Positions 42,752 to 51,543 of a stretch of DNA of 64,000 nt are shown piece after piece. Below the pieces are notes generated by a model that worked only from the letters and a program-made list of their open reading frames with translations, made no database searches and was not told the origin of the DNA. Each line of letters starts with the position of its first letter. Position 1 is the stretch's first letter. Made by a program: the position numbers and the translations under genes. Origin of the DNA: CAVQEK01 sp964596645 (GTDB lineage: Bacteria > Bacteroidota > Bacteroidia > Cytophagales > Cyclobacteriaceae); contig CAZQVB010000023.1 of NCBI GenBank assembly GCA_964596645.1, positions 9,903 to 73,902 on the forward strand. The letters run 5' to 3'.

Positions 42752-44383
42752 ATGAAAAACCTGATTTTTTTAGCGTCTCTGCTGATTCCCCTTTTAGGGT
42801 GTACTCAGGAAACAAAGCAAAGCTCTCAAATATTAGAGCAATGGGAAACCAGCCCCCAAAGCTCGCGGCTGGTGGATTTTAGCTATGCCGGTGTCTATCG
42901 CAATGAGCACAAACCAGACCTTACACCGGATCATTATCAACGGTTTAATGTGCTGGACTATGGTGCTATTCCGAATGATGGCAAGGATGATATTGATGCC
43001 ATTCAGCGAGCGGTGGATGCTGCCGCTGAAGTTGGTGGTGGTTTGGTGTTTATCCCAAATGGAACCTATGACTTTGACGTGAAGACAAAGAAGCGGTTTG
43101 TCCATATCAGACATTCCAACATTACCATTCTTGGTGCCGGCGAGGGAAATGGCTATACAACACTTCATGACCATACCCCATCAGACTACCCGGATCCAAA
43201 TAAAAAGTGGTTAGGTGGTTTGTGGCCCTCTTTCTTTTTGGTCTATCAACTTGAAGCCGATTCGGTTTGGACACCTTTCGCTGATGACAACAATATTAAA
43301 GCACAGATGGGCAATGCTAAAAAGCACTCGCTCTCCATTCCTGTTACAAAGGACGATGGAATCATTGAAGGAAAAACCTATCTACTCACCATGGAAAGTG
43401 AGGACAACGCGCTTACAAAAGAGCTGATTTATCCCCTGGAGAAAGCTGCAAAATACTGGTGGAGCAGCGAAGGGGATTATAAATATAAAATCAGGCAATT
43501 GGTGAAGGTGGTACAAAAAGATAGAAATAAGATCACTTTGGATGCCCCATTGCTTTGGGATTTGCATGAGCAATTTTCGCCGAAGCTTTGGGAGATCTCT
43601 ATTATGATAGAGAATGTGGCGATCGGTGGTCTGAAGATGACCACTGACTGGAATGAGGACTTCATTCACCACAAAGATGCTATTCACGACGGCGGCTGGA
43701 CGCACATACGAATGAGTTATTGTGAGAATAGCTGGGTGCAGAATACCATTCATGAGCATACGACTGGCGCTGTGAGTGTCAACAACAGTAAAAACTGTTC
43801 CGTCTGGCATGCGCGCATCAAAGGAAATATCGGACACAACGGATTCAATATCTCCGGATTCTCTACCAGGAATTTACTATACAATCTTCATGGCGGGCAG
43901 GCCTATCACACCTTTGCACTGAGCTCACACAGCAGTGGCAATGTATATTTCAATTGCTTTTCTGAAGAACCTACGGGCATCGATTTACACGGGGGCATCG
44001 GAGTACACAACCTATTTGACAATATTTTTGGACCGCAGTTTAAGCATGGCGGGTCAGGAAATGCTTTGCCACCGGCCACAGGAAATGGGGTGGTTTTTTG
44101 GAACTACAGAGTCGGAATTACGGAGCCATACAAGGGATCTATCAAAAACTCCATTGCAAGTTTTAACGAGATACCCGGGTTTGTTATGGTGGGTGTCAGG
44201 GCTGATAAAGGTCAGGAAATTTATTTGCTTGATCAACAAAAAAATCGTGTTGGCGGGGAGTATGACCGTGAGTGGGGACAAATTGAATATTGGCAGGAGA
44301 TGCCAAACCCTTCTTCCCTATTCAGGTACCAGTTGGAAAAAAGAATTGGAAAGGAAATACAACATATACTGCAACTTAACTAA
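42752..44383 (+). CDS. Parallel beta-helix lipoprotein, pectate-lyase superfamily type
   Basis: This 543-aa protein has a lipoprotein signal ending in LLGC (Cys17). The FNVLDYGAIPNDGKDDIDAIQRAV segment (about 65-88) is the classic start of the pectate-lyase-3/GH28-like beta-helix superfamily. The rest shows many short strands with Asn and His ladders (HNGFNISGFSTRN, HTFALSSHSSGN), as in right-handed beta-helices. Conserved acid or base residues cannot be assigned, so it may be a lyase, a hydrolase or a binding protein. It opens the plus-strand PUL operon, and its stop overlaps the GH10-like start by one base. It probably acts at the cell surface on the main chain. Confidence 0.72.
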   Translation: MKNLIFLASLLIPLLGCTQETKQSSQILEQWETSPQSSRLVDFSYAGVYRNEHKPDLTPDHYQRFNVLDYGAIPNDGKDDIDAIQRAVDAAAEVGGGLVFIPNGTYDFDVKTKKRFVHIRHSNITILGAGEGNGYTTLHDHTPSDYPDPNKKWLGGLWPSFFLVYQLEADSVWTPFADDNNIKAQMGNAKKHSLSIPVTKDDGIIEGKTYLLTMESEDNALTKELIYPLEKAAKYWWSSEGDYKYKIRQLVKVVQKDRNKITLDAPLLWDLHEQFSPKLWEISIMIENVAIGGLKMTTDWNEDFIHHKDAIHDGGWTHIRMSYCENSWVQNTIHEHTTGAVSVNNSKNCSVWHARIKGNIGHNGFNISGFSTRNLLYNLHGGQAYHTFALSSHSSGNVYFNCFSEEPTGIDLHGGIGVHNLFDNIFGPQFKHGGSGNALPPATGNGVVFWNYRVGITEPYKGSIKNSIASFNEIPGFVMVGVRADKGQEIYLLDQQKNRVGGEYDREWGQIEYWQEMPNPSSLFRYQLEKRIGKEIQHILQLN

Positions 44384-45879
44384 TGAGACGACGAAACTTT
44401 ATCAATAAAACACTCCTGGGGGCTTCAGGCACCTTGATGGCACCACTGATGGCCAGTGCAAATCAGGCATCGCCAGCAAAGTTTCTCCATGGATTTTCCA
44501 CCGATTCAAGTGTGTTGGACCAAGCGAAGCAAAACATTGAAAAGATCAGGAAAGGAGATGCGATGGTGCAGCTATTGGGCAAAGATGGAAGCCCATTGAA
44601 AAACCGTGAAGTGGAAGTTGAGCAGCTCTCACACCAGTTCTTGTTCGGAGACAACAACTGGACCATGGCGGCCATGGTGCGCAACGGGATGGAAGACACT
44701 GATCGCTTAAAATACTTTAGAAAACGTTTTGTGGAGGCGCTCAACACCTTAAATGCAACGGTTTACTGGACAGAGCGCCCCCAATATGATGCGGTGAAAA
44801 CGCAGGATTTTCAGGGCGAAGTGGAATGGGATAGTTTTGAAGAATCTGTGAGCTGGGCTCTGTCGCAAGGCCTGACCGTCAAGGGGCACCCGATGTACTG
44901 GACAGTTCCAAAGGCTCTGCCTGAGTGGTTGAAAAAATACCCCTATGAAACACACATGAAGTTTGTGGAAGTACGCATCCGCAACCTGGCCGCTCGCTTT
45001 AAAAACCGCGTGAAGATTTGGGACGCAGTCAACGAAATGCTTTGGGAACCACATCCTAAGAACTTAGCCGAACGTCACTGGCCATACCTCGAAACCATTG
45101 ACAACATGGTGGATTACATCTCTAAAGTAATAGGTTGGGGTAGGGAAGAAGACCCCAATGCTTTATTCACAATCAATGACTATGGTTTGTCCATGACCAA
45201 GAACAATGACCTTCGCACCAGGAGTGGGACTTTGGTGACGGCAGCATCGCAGCGTCTTAGATATATTGAGTTGATCCAAAGACTTGGCGATGTTGGCGTA
45301 TCGCCAAACCTGATGGGCATACAGTGTCATACGGGTTGGTTGTCCCCTTCTGAGCAAATGACTTTTTATGATGAAATGTCAACCGCAGGCATTCCTTTGA
45401 CGGTTACTGAATTCTGGGCAAATACAAATGAATTGAAGAAAATGCCGAGGGAAAAGGTTGAATCGGAAGAGTGGCGAAGTCTTGGAAATATTGATAAATA
45501 TCAGAATCTGAGCGACGATGAGTTGGCACATGTTAGAGATGAATATGTACTAAATTATCTGACCTGTGCCTTTGGCCATCCGAATATCAATAGCTTTTAT
45601 TTCTGGGGTTTTATGGGCATGGGGCTAAAGTTTAAGAACGATTACAATTCGGGGCATGAGGTTCAGCCCATTTTCACGAAAGTGAGCGACCTGATCAACA
45701 AAGAATGGCACACAAGCCTCAAGTTGAAAAGTGACCGTAGTGGAACGATTGCGTTCAGAGGCTTCCATGGCGATTATGCATTAAAAATAAAACCTGGTGA
45801 CAGGCCATCAGTCGGGCACACTATTACCATTGATCAGAACCAGGCCCTTAGTTCATTTACCTTGAAAACCGTATTATGA
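44383..45879 (+). CDS. GH10-like glycoside hydrolase with Tat signal
   Basis: This 498-aa protein starts with MRRRNFINKTLLGASG, a twin-arginine export signal. The GH10 fold is supported by HPMYWTVPKALPEW (about 169-182), acid/base Glu218 in WDAVNEM and nucleophile Glu343 in PLTVTEFWA. GH10 enzymes cut beta-1,4-xylan internally. Here the strand motifs around the nucleophile (TEFW instead of TELD) and the N-terminal region deviate, so the substrate could be another beta-linked backbone. A C-terminal beta domain of about 60 residues follows. It is translationally coupled on both sides: TAATG with the beta-helix gene and ATGA with the fucosidase gene. Confidence 0.8.
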   Translation: MRRRNFINKTLLGASGTLMAPLMASANQASPAKFLHGFSTDSSVLDQAKQNIEKIRKGDAMVQLLGKDGSPLKNREVEVEQLSHQFLFGDNNWTMAAMVRNGMEDTDRLKYFRKRFVEALNTLNATVYWTERPQYDAVKTQDFQGEVEWDSFEESVSWALSQGLTVKGHPMYWTVPKALPEWLKKYPYETHMKFVEVRIRNLAARFKNRVKIWDAVNEMLWEPHPKNLAERHWPYLETIDNMVDYISKVIGWGREEDPNALFTINDYGLSMTKNNDLRTRSGTLVTAASQRLRYIELIQRLGDVGVSPNLMGIQCHTGWLSPSEQMTFYDEMSTAGIPLTVTEFWANTNELKKMPREKVESEEWRSLGNIDKYQNLSDDELAHVRDEYVLNYLTCAFGHPNINSFYFWGFMGMGLKFKNDYNSGHEVQPIFTKVSDLINKEWHTSLKLKSDRSGTIAFRGFHGDYALKIKPGDRPSVGHTITIDQNQALSSFTLKTVL

Positions 45880-47006
45880 GCCTAATCGACAGAAGAAGAT
45901 TTTTGAAGACAACCGCACTTGCGGGAGGGGCCGCATCCTTATCGACGCACGCATGGGCAAATTCAAGGGTTTCGGTTGATGGGGAAAATGATGTAAATCC
46001 AACTGCTGCTCAAACTGCCTGGATGGACCTTGGATTTGGGATGTTTGTCCATTTTGGCATCAATACCTACTACGATGTGGAGTGGAGCGATGGAACACTC
46101 GATCCCTCAAAAGTACATCCCACGAAGCTCAATACTGATCAATGGTGTGAGACTGCAAAAAATGCGGGTATGAAGTACATCGTGCTGGTGACCAAACACC
46201 ATGACGGTTTCTGCAATTGGGATTCTAAATTGACCAACTACTCCATCGCATCGACACCATCTAAAATAGATGTGCTGGCGGAGCTGGTCAATTCGGCTCA
46301 GAAGCATGGTTTAAAGCTAGGACTTTACTATTCTTTGTGGGACCGGAATGAAAAAACCCATGATACAGATATAAGGAAGTATGTCAATGACTTTATGCTG
46401 CCGCAACTGGAGGAGCTGATGACCGGTTATGGCGAGGTGGTGGAATTGTGGTTTGATGGATTCTGGAAATACCAGAAAAGCGGTTGGACCAAAAAGAATA
46501 AAAATATCGAAGGAGAGGCAGCTAAAACAGAAAGGGATGCACAAAGGGAATTAGAGTTCATTCAGGCCTGGCGCAATGAGGGAGCCTATTTCTGGCAAAT
46601 GGATCATATTTACCAGACTGTAAAAAGATGGCAGCCCAACTGCATGGTCATGAACAATTCTACTTCTGCCTATCCTGGAGTGCCTTTGCATCCGGTGGAT
46701 ATCAGAAGCGGCGAGAAATACACCAAGGTGGCAGAGGACCAAAAAATATGGAAGTGGTTGGGCGAGGATATGTATTTGCCATTGCAGATCGAGACCACGA
46801 TGTCCGTTCAGGGCAATAAGCGCTTCAAATCAGGAAACTGGTTCTGGCATGAGTGGGATCATTCTGTTGCCGGCAAAGAACGAATTTTGAACTACCTGGG
46901 CGTAGCAAGAAAAATGCAGGCTAATTTGCTGTTGAATGTGGGCCCCTCTCCGGAAGGTTTGTTGCGCCCTGAGGATGAGAAGGCGCTGAATGAGTTGAGG
47001 GGGTGA
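45876..47006 (+). CDS. GH29 alpha-L-fucosidase with Tat signal
   Basis: This 376-aa retaining fucosidase has a clear twin-arginine signal (DRRRFLKTTALAGGAA). GFGMFVHFGINTYYDVEWSDG (about 53-73) and KYIVLVTKHHDGFCNW (about 100-115) are GH29 hallmarks, and the nucleophile is Asp194 in ELWFDG. The enzyme ends soon after the NVGPSPEGLL motif, so it lacks the extra C-terminal beta domain seen in many GH29 enzymes. It overlaps the GH10-like gene by four bases. It should remove alpha-linked fucose, or a similar deoxy-sugar or galactose, from the PUL substrate. Confidence 0.9.
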   Translation: MSLIDRRRFLKTTALAGGAASLSTHAWANSRVSVDGENDVNPTAAQTAWMDLGFGMFVHFGINTYYDVEWSDGTLDPSKVHPTKLNTDQWCETAKNAGMKYIVLVTKHHDGFCNWDSKLTNYSIASTPSKIDVLAELVNSAQKHGLKLGLYYSLWDRNEKTHDTDIRKYVNDFMLPQLEELMTGYGEVVELWFDGFWKYQKSGWTKKNKNIEGEAAKTERDAQRELEFIQAWRNEGAYFWQMDHIYQTVKRWQPNCMVMNNSTSAYPGVPLHPVDIRSGEKYTKVAEDQKIWKWLGEDMYLPLQIETTMSVQGNKRFKSGNWFWHEWDHSVAGKERILNYLGVARKMQANLLLNVGPSPEGLLRPEDEKALNELRG

Positions 47007-47236
47007 AAGAATTGCCTGAGTAATTCTCGGCCCTGTGCCGGAATCTTTATCCTGCTTGACCAAGGTCTTAATGCAAAAGTAATATAGGAGTAAACAGAGA
47101 GGCCCCGGAACAGGTCCGGAAACATTTGCTCAAATTATTTAAAGTGATGAAACCAGAATGGCCGGAGCAAAATAAGGACACACAAGAGCATGATTATATT
47201 TCACTTGTAGTCAGATACTTAAAAAATTATAAACAA

Positions 47237-48349
47237 ATGAATGTATTAGGAATCATTTGTATAATATCGATGTTGTTGTGGCAATGCACCCCTCAAAATC
47301 AACCGCAACTTGTCATCCCGCTCGACTATATTGTCTCTTATGAGAATGATCAAATCGTGTTGGGTATTGACCTCATCGGCGGAGCATATCGTGATTTTCA
47401 TTTGAAGGATAAACCATTAAATCCCTTTGGCTGGACTTCGCTGGAATCTCAAATGCCTGAGAATAACCAACCATATACTTTCGACGGCCATTTTCTTTGC
47501 ACATGTAGGTGGGGTGCCCCGTCTCAGGGAGAGATCAAAGCTGGCATTCCGCATAATGGGGAAGTGAATACTCAGGAATGGCAGGTGACTGGCATTGAGC
47601 ACAGGGATGGATTTCAAAACATTACCATGGCCGTAAAAGCTCCTGTAGAAAAGCTGGATGTTGAGAGACAAATCATAATTCCTGAGACTGGCAACTACTT
47701 TGTTGTCAAAGAAAAGTTCAGCAATAATATGCCCATTGGCAGATTGAGCAACGTGGTGCAACATGGGACCATTGCCGCTCCTTTTCTGACAGAAAGAATG
47801 ATCATTAACACTAATGCCACCCGGGGTTTTGATCAGCGCACCAATTACCAATATCTGGAAGATTCATGCTTTTTCTGGCCAGACGGCAAAATGGCAGATG
47901 GTGCTGAAATAGATCTAAGCAGAGTGACATCTGAGAAAGGATATGTTACCACCCATATTTTTGAAGACTCCATCGGATGGATCACCGCGCTTAATCCGGA
48001 TGCGAATATTTTGATGGGATATATCTGGAAAACGGCTGAATACCCTTGGCTGAACGTTTGGCATATGAGCAAGGACGGGCAGCCATTTGTTCAGGGATTG
48101 GAATTTGGGACTACTGGTTTGGGACAGCCATACAAACTGTTGGTCGAGAACAATGTTACCTTTTTTGGTCGAAACTCCTTTGAGTACATCGATGCCGGCG
48201 AAACCATGGAAAAAACGTGGATTTGCTTTATGGTTCGAGTTCCTGATGGGTTTGTAAAGGCAAGCGAGTTGCTACTTCAAGATAAGAAAGCAGTAATTCT
48301 TCACGAAGAAGGGAAGGTGGATTTTAATGTTGACTTTAATCTCCCCTAA
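47237..48349 (+). CDS. Mutarotase-like beta-sandwich lipoprotein
   Basis: This protein of about 370 aa begins, from the ATG at 47237, with a lipoprotein signal peptide ending in LLWQC (a relaxed lipobox). The beta-rich sequence, with GGAYRDFHLKD, VVQHGTIAAPFL and YPWLNVWHMSKDGQPFVQGLEFGTTGLG, resembles the galactose mutarotase-like superfamily, in which sugar rings are bound by a wide beta-sandwich groove. I do not see the catalytic His/Glu pair of true aldose 1-epimerases with confidence. It may bind or epimerise a sugar, or be a lyase-related fold. It follows the fucosidase gene by 230 bases on the same strand. Confidence 0.6.
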   Translation: MNVLGIICIISMLLWQCTPQNQPQLVIPLDYIVSYENDQIVLGIDLIGGAYRDFHLKDKPLNPFGWTSLESQMPENNQPYTFDGHFLCTCRWGAPSQGEIKAGIPHNGEVNTQEWQVTGIEHRDGFQNITMAVKAPVEKLDVERQIIIPETGNYFVVKEKFSNNMPIGRLSNVVQHGTIAAPFLTERMIINTNATRGFDQRTNYQYLEDSCFFWPDGKMADGAEIDLSRVTSEKGYVTTHIFEDSIGWITALNPDANILMGYIWKTAEYPWLNVWHMSKDGQPFVQGLEFGTTGLGQPYKLLVENNVTFFGRNSFEYIDAGETMEKTWICFMVRVPDGFVKASELLLQDKKAVILHEEGKVDFNVDFNLP

Positions 48350-48452
48350 GTACTAAGTTACTTGCTGTGTAGTATGTAAGGTTGTGTATTGCAAAGAAGA
48401 TTGCCGATTGCTAACTTTAATTAAAATTTATTTCGTTCAAGAACATGATTTT

Positions 48453-48743
48453 ATGGCAAAGATCAGGGTTGACATCAATAAGACGATCATTACCTATTTG
48501 GCTAAGTACAATCCGGAAAAGATTGGCATTTTTGGCTCGTATGCTCGTGGTGAAAATTCTGATTCCAGTGATATTGATATTTTAGTGAATTTCAAAGATA
48601 ATGTCTCTTTGTTTGACCTTGGAGGCATGAAATATGACCTCACACAATTATTAAACAGACAGGTTGATATCGTATTAGAACGCTCTGTAAATGACAAAAT
48701 CAGGAAATATATCTACGATGATCTTATGATAATTTATGCTTAA
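48453..48743 (+). CDS. mntA: MNT-type nucleotidyltransferase antitoxin
   Basis: This 96-aa minimal nucleotidyltransferase is the antitoxin of HEPN/MNT modules. The motif GSX10DXD is exact: Gly28-Ser29, ten residues, Asp40-Ile41-Asp42. A third acidic position is provided by VDIVLERS (about 73-80). Characterised MntA proteins block HepT by adding AMP to a Tyr of the toxin. I chose the ATG at 48453 because the 23 residues upstream do not fit the fold. The stop overlaps the hepT start as TAATG, the usual arrangement. The pair lies between the plus-strand and minus-strand PUL enzyme groups. Confidence 0.92.
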   Translation: MAKIRVDINKTIITYLAKYNPEKIGIFGSYARGENSDSSDIDILVNFKDNVSLFDLGGMKYDLTQLLNRQVDIVLERSVNDKIRKYIYDDLMIIYA

Positions 48744-49078
48744 TGGGTAAAGATGATTTGATTTTTCTTGATCATATTCTCGACTCCATAGATAAGATCG
48801 ATAGATATACTGATGCTATAACTGTGTATGAATTCGTTGACAACGAGATGGTTCAAGATGCCGTCATTAGAAATTTTGAGATTATCGGGGAAGCAGCTAA
48901 AAACGTCTCAACGGAGTTCAAAGGAAAGCACGATACCATTCCATGGAAGAAAATGGCTGGGATGAGGGATATATTGATTCACGATTATTTGGGAATAGAT
49001 CTTTATGCAGTTTGGGAAACGGTTGAGAAGGATTTGCCCACACTAAAAACTGACCTCATAAAAATTATGAAAGATTGA
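48743..49078 (+). CDS. hepT: HEPN-domain RNase toxin (HepT)
   Basis: This 111-aa all-helical HEPN protein has the RX4HXY catalytic motif as RDILIHDY with Arg75, His80 and Tyr82. Such toxins cleave RNA, and the Tyr is the residue modified by the partner MNT protein. NFEIIGEAAKNVS (about 44-56) is also typical. The start overlaps the mntA stop by one base. Both members look intact, so the module should be functional. It is convergent with the AraC-type fragment and the minus-strand enzyme run. Confidence 0.93.
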   Translation: MGKDDLIFLDHILDSIDKIDRYTDAITVYEFVDNEMVQDAVIRNFEIIGEAAKNVSTEFKGKHDTIPWKKMAGMRDILIHDYLGIDLYAVWETVEKDLPTLKTDLIKIMKD

Positions 49079-49114
49079 CATATTCATGCACTGATTTATT
49101 CCCATCAGGGATTT

Positions 49115-49243
49115 TTAGTCTTTCTCCTCTCCATTATCCTCCTCCAACTCCTCCTGATGATAATCACTTGGCTTCACCCCAAATTGTTGTTTAAAGCACT
49201 TTGAGAAGTATTCAGGATCCTTGAAACCGACCGTGTAAGCTGA
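49115..49243 (-). pseudogene. C-terminal fragment of an AraC-type (possibly hybrid two-component) regulator
   Basis: The minus strand encodes SAYTVGFKDPEYFSKCFKQQ followed by FGVKPSDYHQEE, an acidic tail and TAA (49115-49117). This is the last helix-turn-helix of an AraC/XylS DNA-binding domain, as found at the end of Bacteroidota hybrid two-component PUL regulators. Upstream of Ser (49243) the frame becomes unrelated, and no sensor, receiver or first HTH is found within the next 70 bases before another gene. The rest of the regulator has been deleted. It marks a former control gene of this PUL. Confidence 0.85.
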
Positions 49244-49313
49244 CCTTGTAGGGCTGGTACTTCTATTTCCTTTGAGATCCGGTTGACAGTCGGGGCCTTT
49301 GCCGAGCCGGCTA

Positions 49314-51518
49314 TCATTGGAGCCAAACTGGTTTGCTTCCGGTAAAATCTACCTCATATCCCTTGCTTCCATCAGATATCTTCATAAGACCATTTTTGAT
49401 CTTGAGGAACGGGCTTTCGTACACAGCTCCATTTGTATAATTATCCCAATCCTGCTCCTCCCCATTTATGAGGCCCCGGCACCTCAAACCCGTGGGCTGA
49501 TAGTGCAGTTCCATCGTGTCGCCATTTAGCGAAGTATAATTCACGGAATTCTTCCTCTGCAATGAATTCCTCAGCTTCGTCTTTTCCCTAACCGAGGCAG
49601 CAAAATCATGCAGCGATCCAAAATCTTGTTTCTCTGCAGCTTCCACCACAAATCCACTGTACTGACCAGGAAAGGAAATAAGTGCGTATTTCTGAAAGAA
49701 CCGGCTGCATGATCTGTCTTCAATTTTGCCTAACTCTGCTTCATCAGGATTCACTACAAAATGGTCTTTGGACAGTGGCAGCAGAGCTACGTAAGTGTTG
49801 TTTGCTTCAAAAAAATAGGCATCGTCGATCCATACAGGTGTCAATACTTTCGGAAAATAAAACCATGAGGCGGCTGAGCCTTTGCTCTCTTTCCAATATC
49901 TGACTACCTCATCCGCAGTAAGCTCTTCCGGCGCGTTTACTTCATGCAGCGGCTTGACACCATATTTCTGTCGATTTCTAATTTCGAACTGATTGCCTTG
50001 TTCGCGCTCCGGCAAATGCCAAAGGTTTGGTCTGGAAATTTGAGAATATTTCGGGGCGATGATGGTATCGAAATCCTCCAGAATTTTTGTGGGTGCGGTG
50101 CACAAGATCAACGCACCTTTGGATTGAAGCGTTTGTGTGTATGGGCTGTGCCCAGATGTGCTGCCACGAAGCGGATGCCCGCCGCTGAAGCACAAAGGGC
50201 CGTTGGTGCCCTCGGCGACCAATGACCACACCATTTGCTGGTTGGGGTTGTCCACTATGGTCATTTGCACATTGCCCAGGGCGAATGAATTGGAGCAATA
50301 AAATGATTCCGCAAAGGAAAATGGCTTATCCATGTGGTAAAAAGGCCTGCTCATTCTGGCCTCGAATGGCAGGGGCAGCTCTTTCCTGACAATATTCCAA
50401 ATGACGCGATTGGGCCTGTAGGTGGTCGTGGCCTGCTGAATGGTTACCACGGCATCCTGCATGTCGCGGGAAGTAGCATCAAAAAAGCCCCACTGCATCT
50501 GCTCCATTTCATTGGGCTCGGCATTCGGCAGGTAGCCGCGCTTCTGCGCGCCTGCAATGGTGCCGTCCACTACCTTTAGCCCATAGCTGGCAAAATAGTA
50601 ATCGAGGATGAACTTAGCCATTTTCCTGGTTTCCTCATCCGGAGAAAAATCATAAAGATTAAGGAAGCCTTCAATGCTATGCGGGTAATAGACCTGTGAA
50701 TCGTACTCGCCGTTGCCGGTAAATAATATACGTTGCATATAGTCTTTGAGCATTTTTTTTGTAATGCTTTCGACCTCTCCGGTGCTATAGCCTGAGATTT
50801 TTGCGGTGTCTGGAAACAATTGGGCATATAGCAGCCCGCTGGTGCGCCACATGGTTTTGTGGTTTTCGGTGCCCCCGTCTTTAGTATTCCCTCCTAACAA
50901 TTCACCCTGCTCACCGACCAGATTGTGTGCTGTGGACATGAGCAGCAGTTCGCGGGCACCATCGGATGGGCGCCGTTTTTCGGCATATTCGCCCACCCAG
51001 TAGTGAAAATTCTCCAGCCATCCGGAAGGTGCGTGGCTCTTCAGCATCGGATATAGGCGTGCCCAATTTTTACAGGCGAAGTGATATTGCTGGCGCATAT
51101 TGCCAGGGATCGAAAGAAAGGCCCAGGCATGCTGATCATTTGGATTTAGGATGAGCGAAGCAGTGGCAGGAGGCAAATCGTACTTGAGCGGATCCCCGCC
51201 AAATGCGATGATCTGCCCTTTTTCGTTCCTGGCCTTCGGGCCAAAATAGCCCGTTGGCCCCTGCACGAAGGTCCGCCCGGTGTAGGGCGAAATAATCGTT
51301 TCCCCTTCAAGAGCCCAGCTTCTGACAGGCAGACCCGTATCCGGACAGGTGGAAGTGGCCAGTGAGCGCACGCCAAATTGGCCGTCGGCAATCCTGCCGA
51401 GCATAGGCGCCATGCGCATATTAAAGCCGGTTTCGTCGGGGTATGTGGCAGCCGCCCAGGGTTGCTGGGCCCATGCAGACTGAGCGATCAATAAAAAGAA
51501 TATCAGGTGGCGTATCAT
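49314..51518 (-). CDS. Large secreted protein of unrecognised family, possible polysaccharide lyase
   Basis: This 734-aa protein has a Sec signal peptide (to AWAQ, about residue 18). I do not recognise the family. The middle (about 140-400) is helix-rich with repeated aromatic and Asn/His motifs, including GGTENHKTMWRTSGLLYAQ (Asn219, His220) and EYDSQVYYPHS (about 270-281). Asn-His-Tyr sets occur in (alpha/alpha)-toroid polysaccharide lyases. The last 300 residues look beta-rich (for example DWDNYTNGAVYESPFLKI), as in the sandwich domains of such lyases. The N-terminal WALEGETIISPYTGRTFV segment is distinctive. It follows the GH42-like gene by 25 bases in the same direction. A new lyase or hydrolase family is possible but not shown. 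Confidence 0.5.
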   Translation of the reverse strand: MIRHLIFFLLIAQSAWAQQPWAAATYPDETGFNMRMAPMLGRIADGQFGVRSLATSTCPDTGLPVRSWALEGETIISPYTGRTFVQGPTGYFGPKARNEKGQIIAFGGDPLKYDLPPATASLILNPNDQHAWAFLSIPGNMRQQYHFACKNWARLYPMLKSHAPSGWLENFHYWVGEYAEKRRPSDGARELLLMSTAHNLVGEQGELLGGNTKDGGTENHKTMWRTSGLLYAQLFPDTAKISGYSTGEVESITKKMLKDYMQRILFTGNGEYDSQVYYPHSIEGFLNLYDFSPDEETRKMAKFILDYYFASYGLKVVDGTIAGAQKRGYLPNAEPNEMEQMQWGFFDATSRDMQDAVVTIQQATTTYRPNRVIWNIVRKELPLPFEARMSRPFYHMDKPFSFAESFYCSNSFALGNVQMTIVDNPNQQMVWSLVAEGTNGPLCFSGGHPLRGSTSGHSPYTQTLQSKGALILCTAPTKILEDFDTIIAPKYSQISRPNLWHLPEREQGNQFEIRNRQKYGVKPLHEVNAPEELTADEVVRYWKESKGSAASWFYFPKVLTPVWIDDAYFFEANNTYVALLPLSKDHFVVNPDEAELGKIEDRSCSRFFQKYALISFPGQYSGFVVEAAEKQDFGSLHDFAASVREKTKLRNSLQRKNSVNYTSLNGDTMELHYQPTGLRCRGLINGEEQDWDNYTNGAVYESPFLKIKNGLMKISDGSKGYEVDFTGSKPVWLQ

Positions 51519-51543
51519 ATCAGCGCATTGTTTATTTCAAGAA

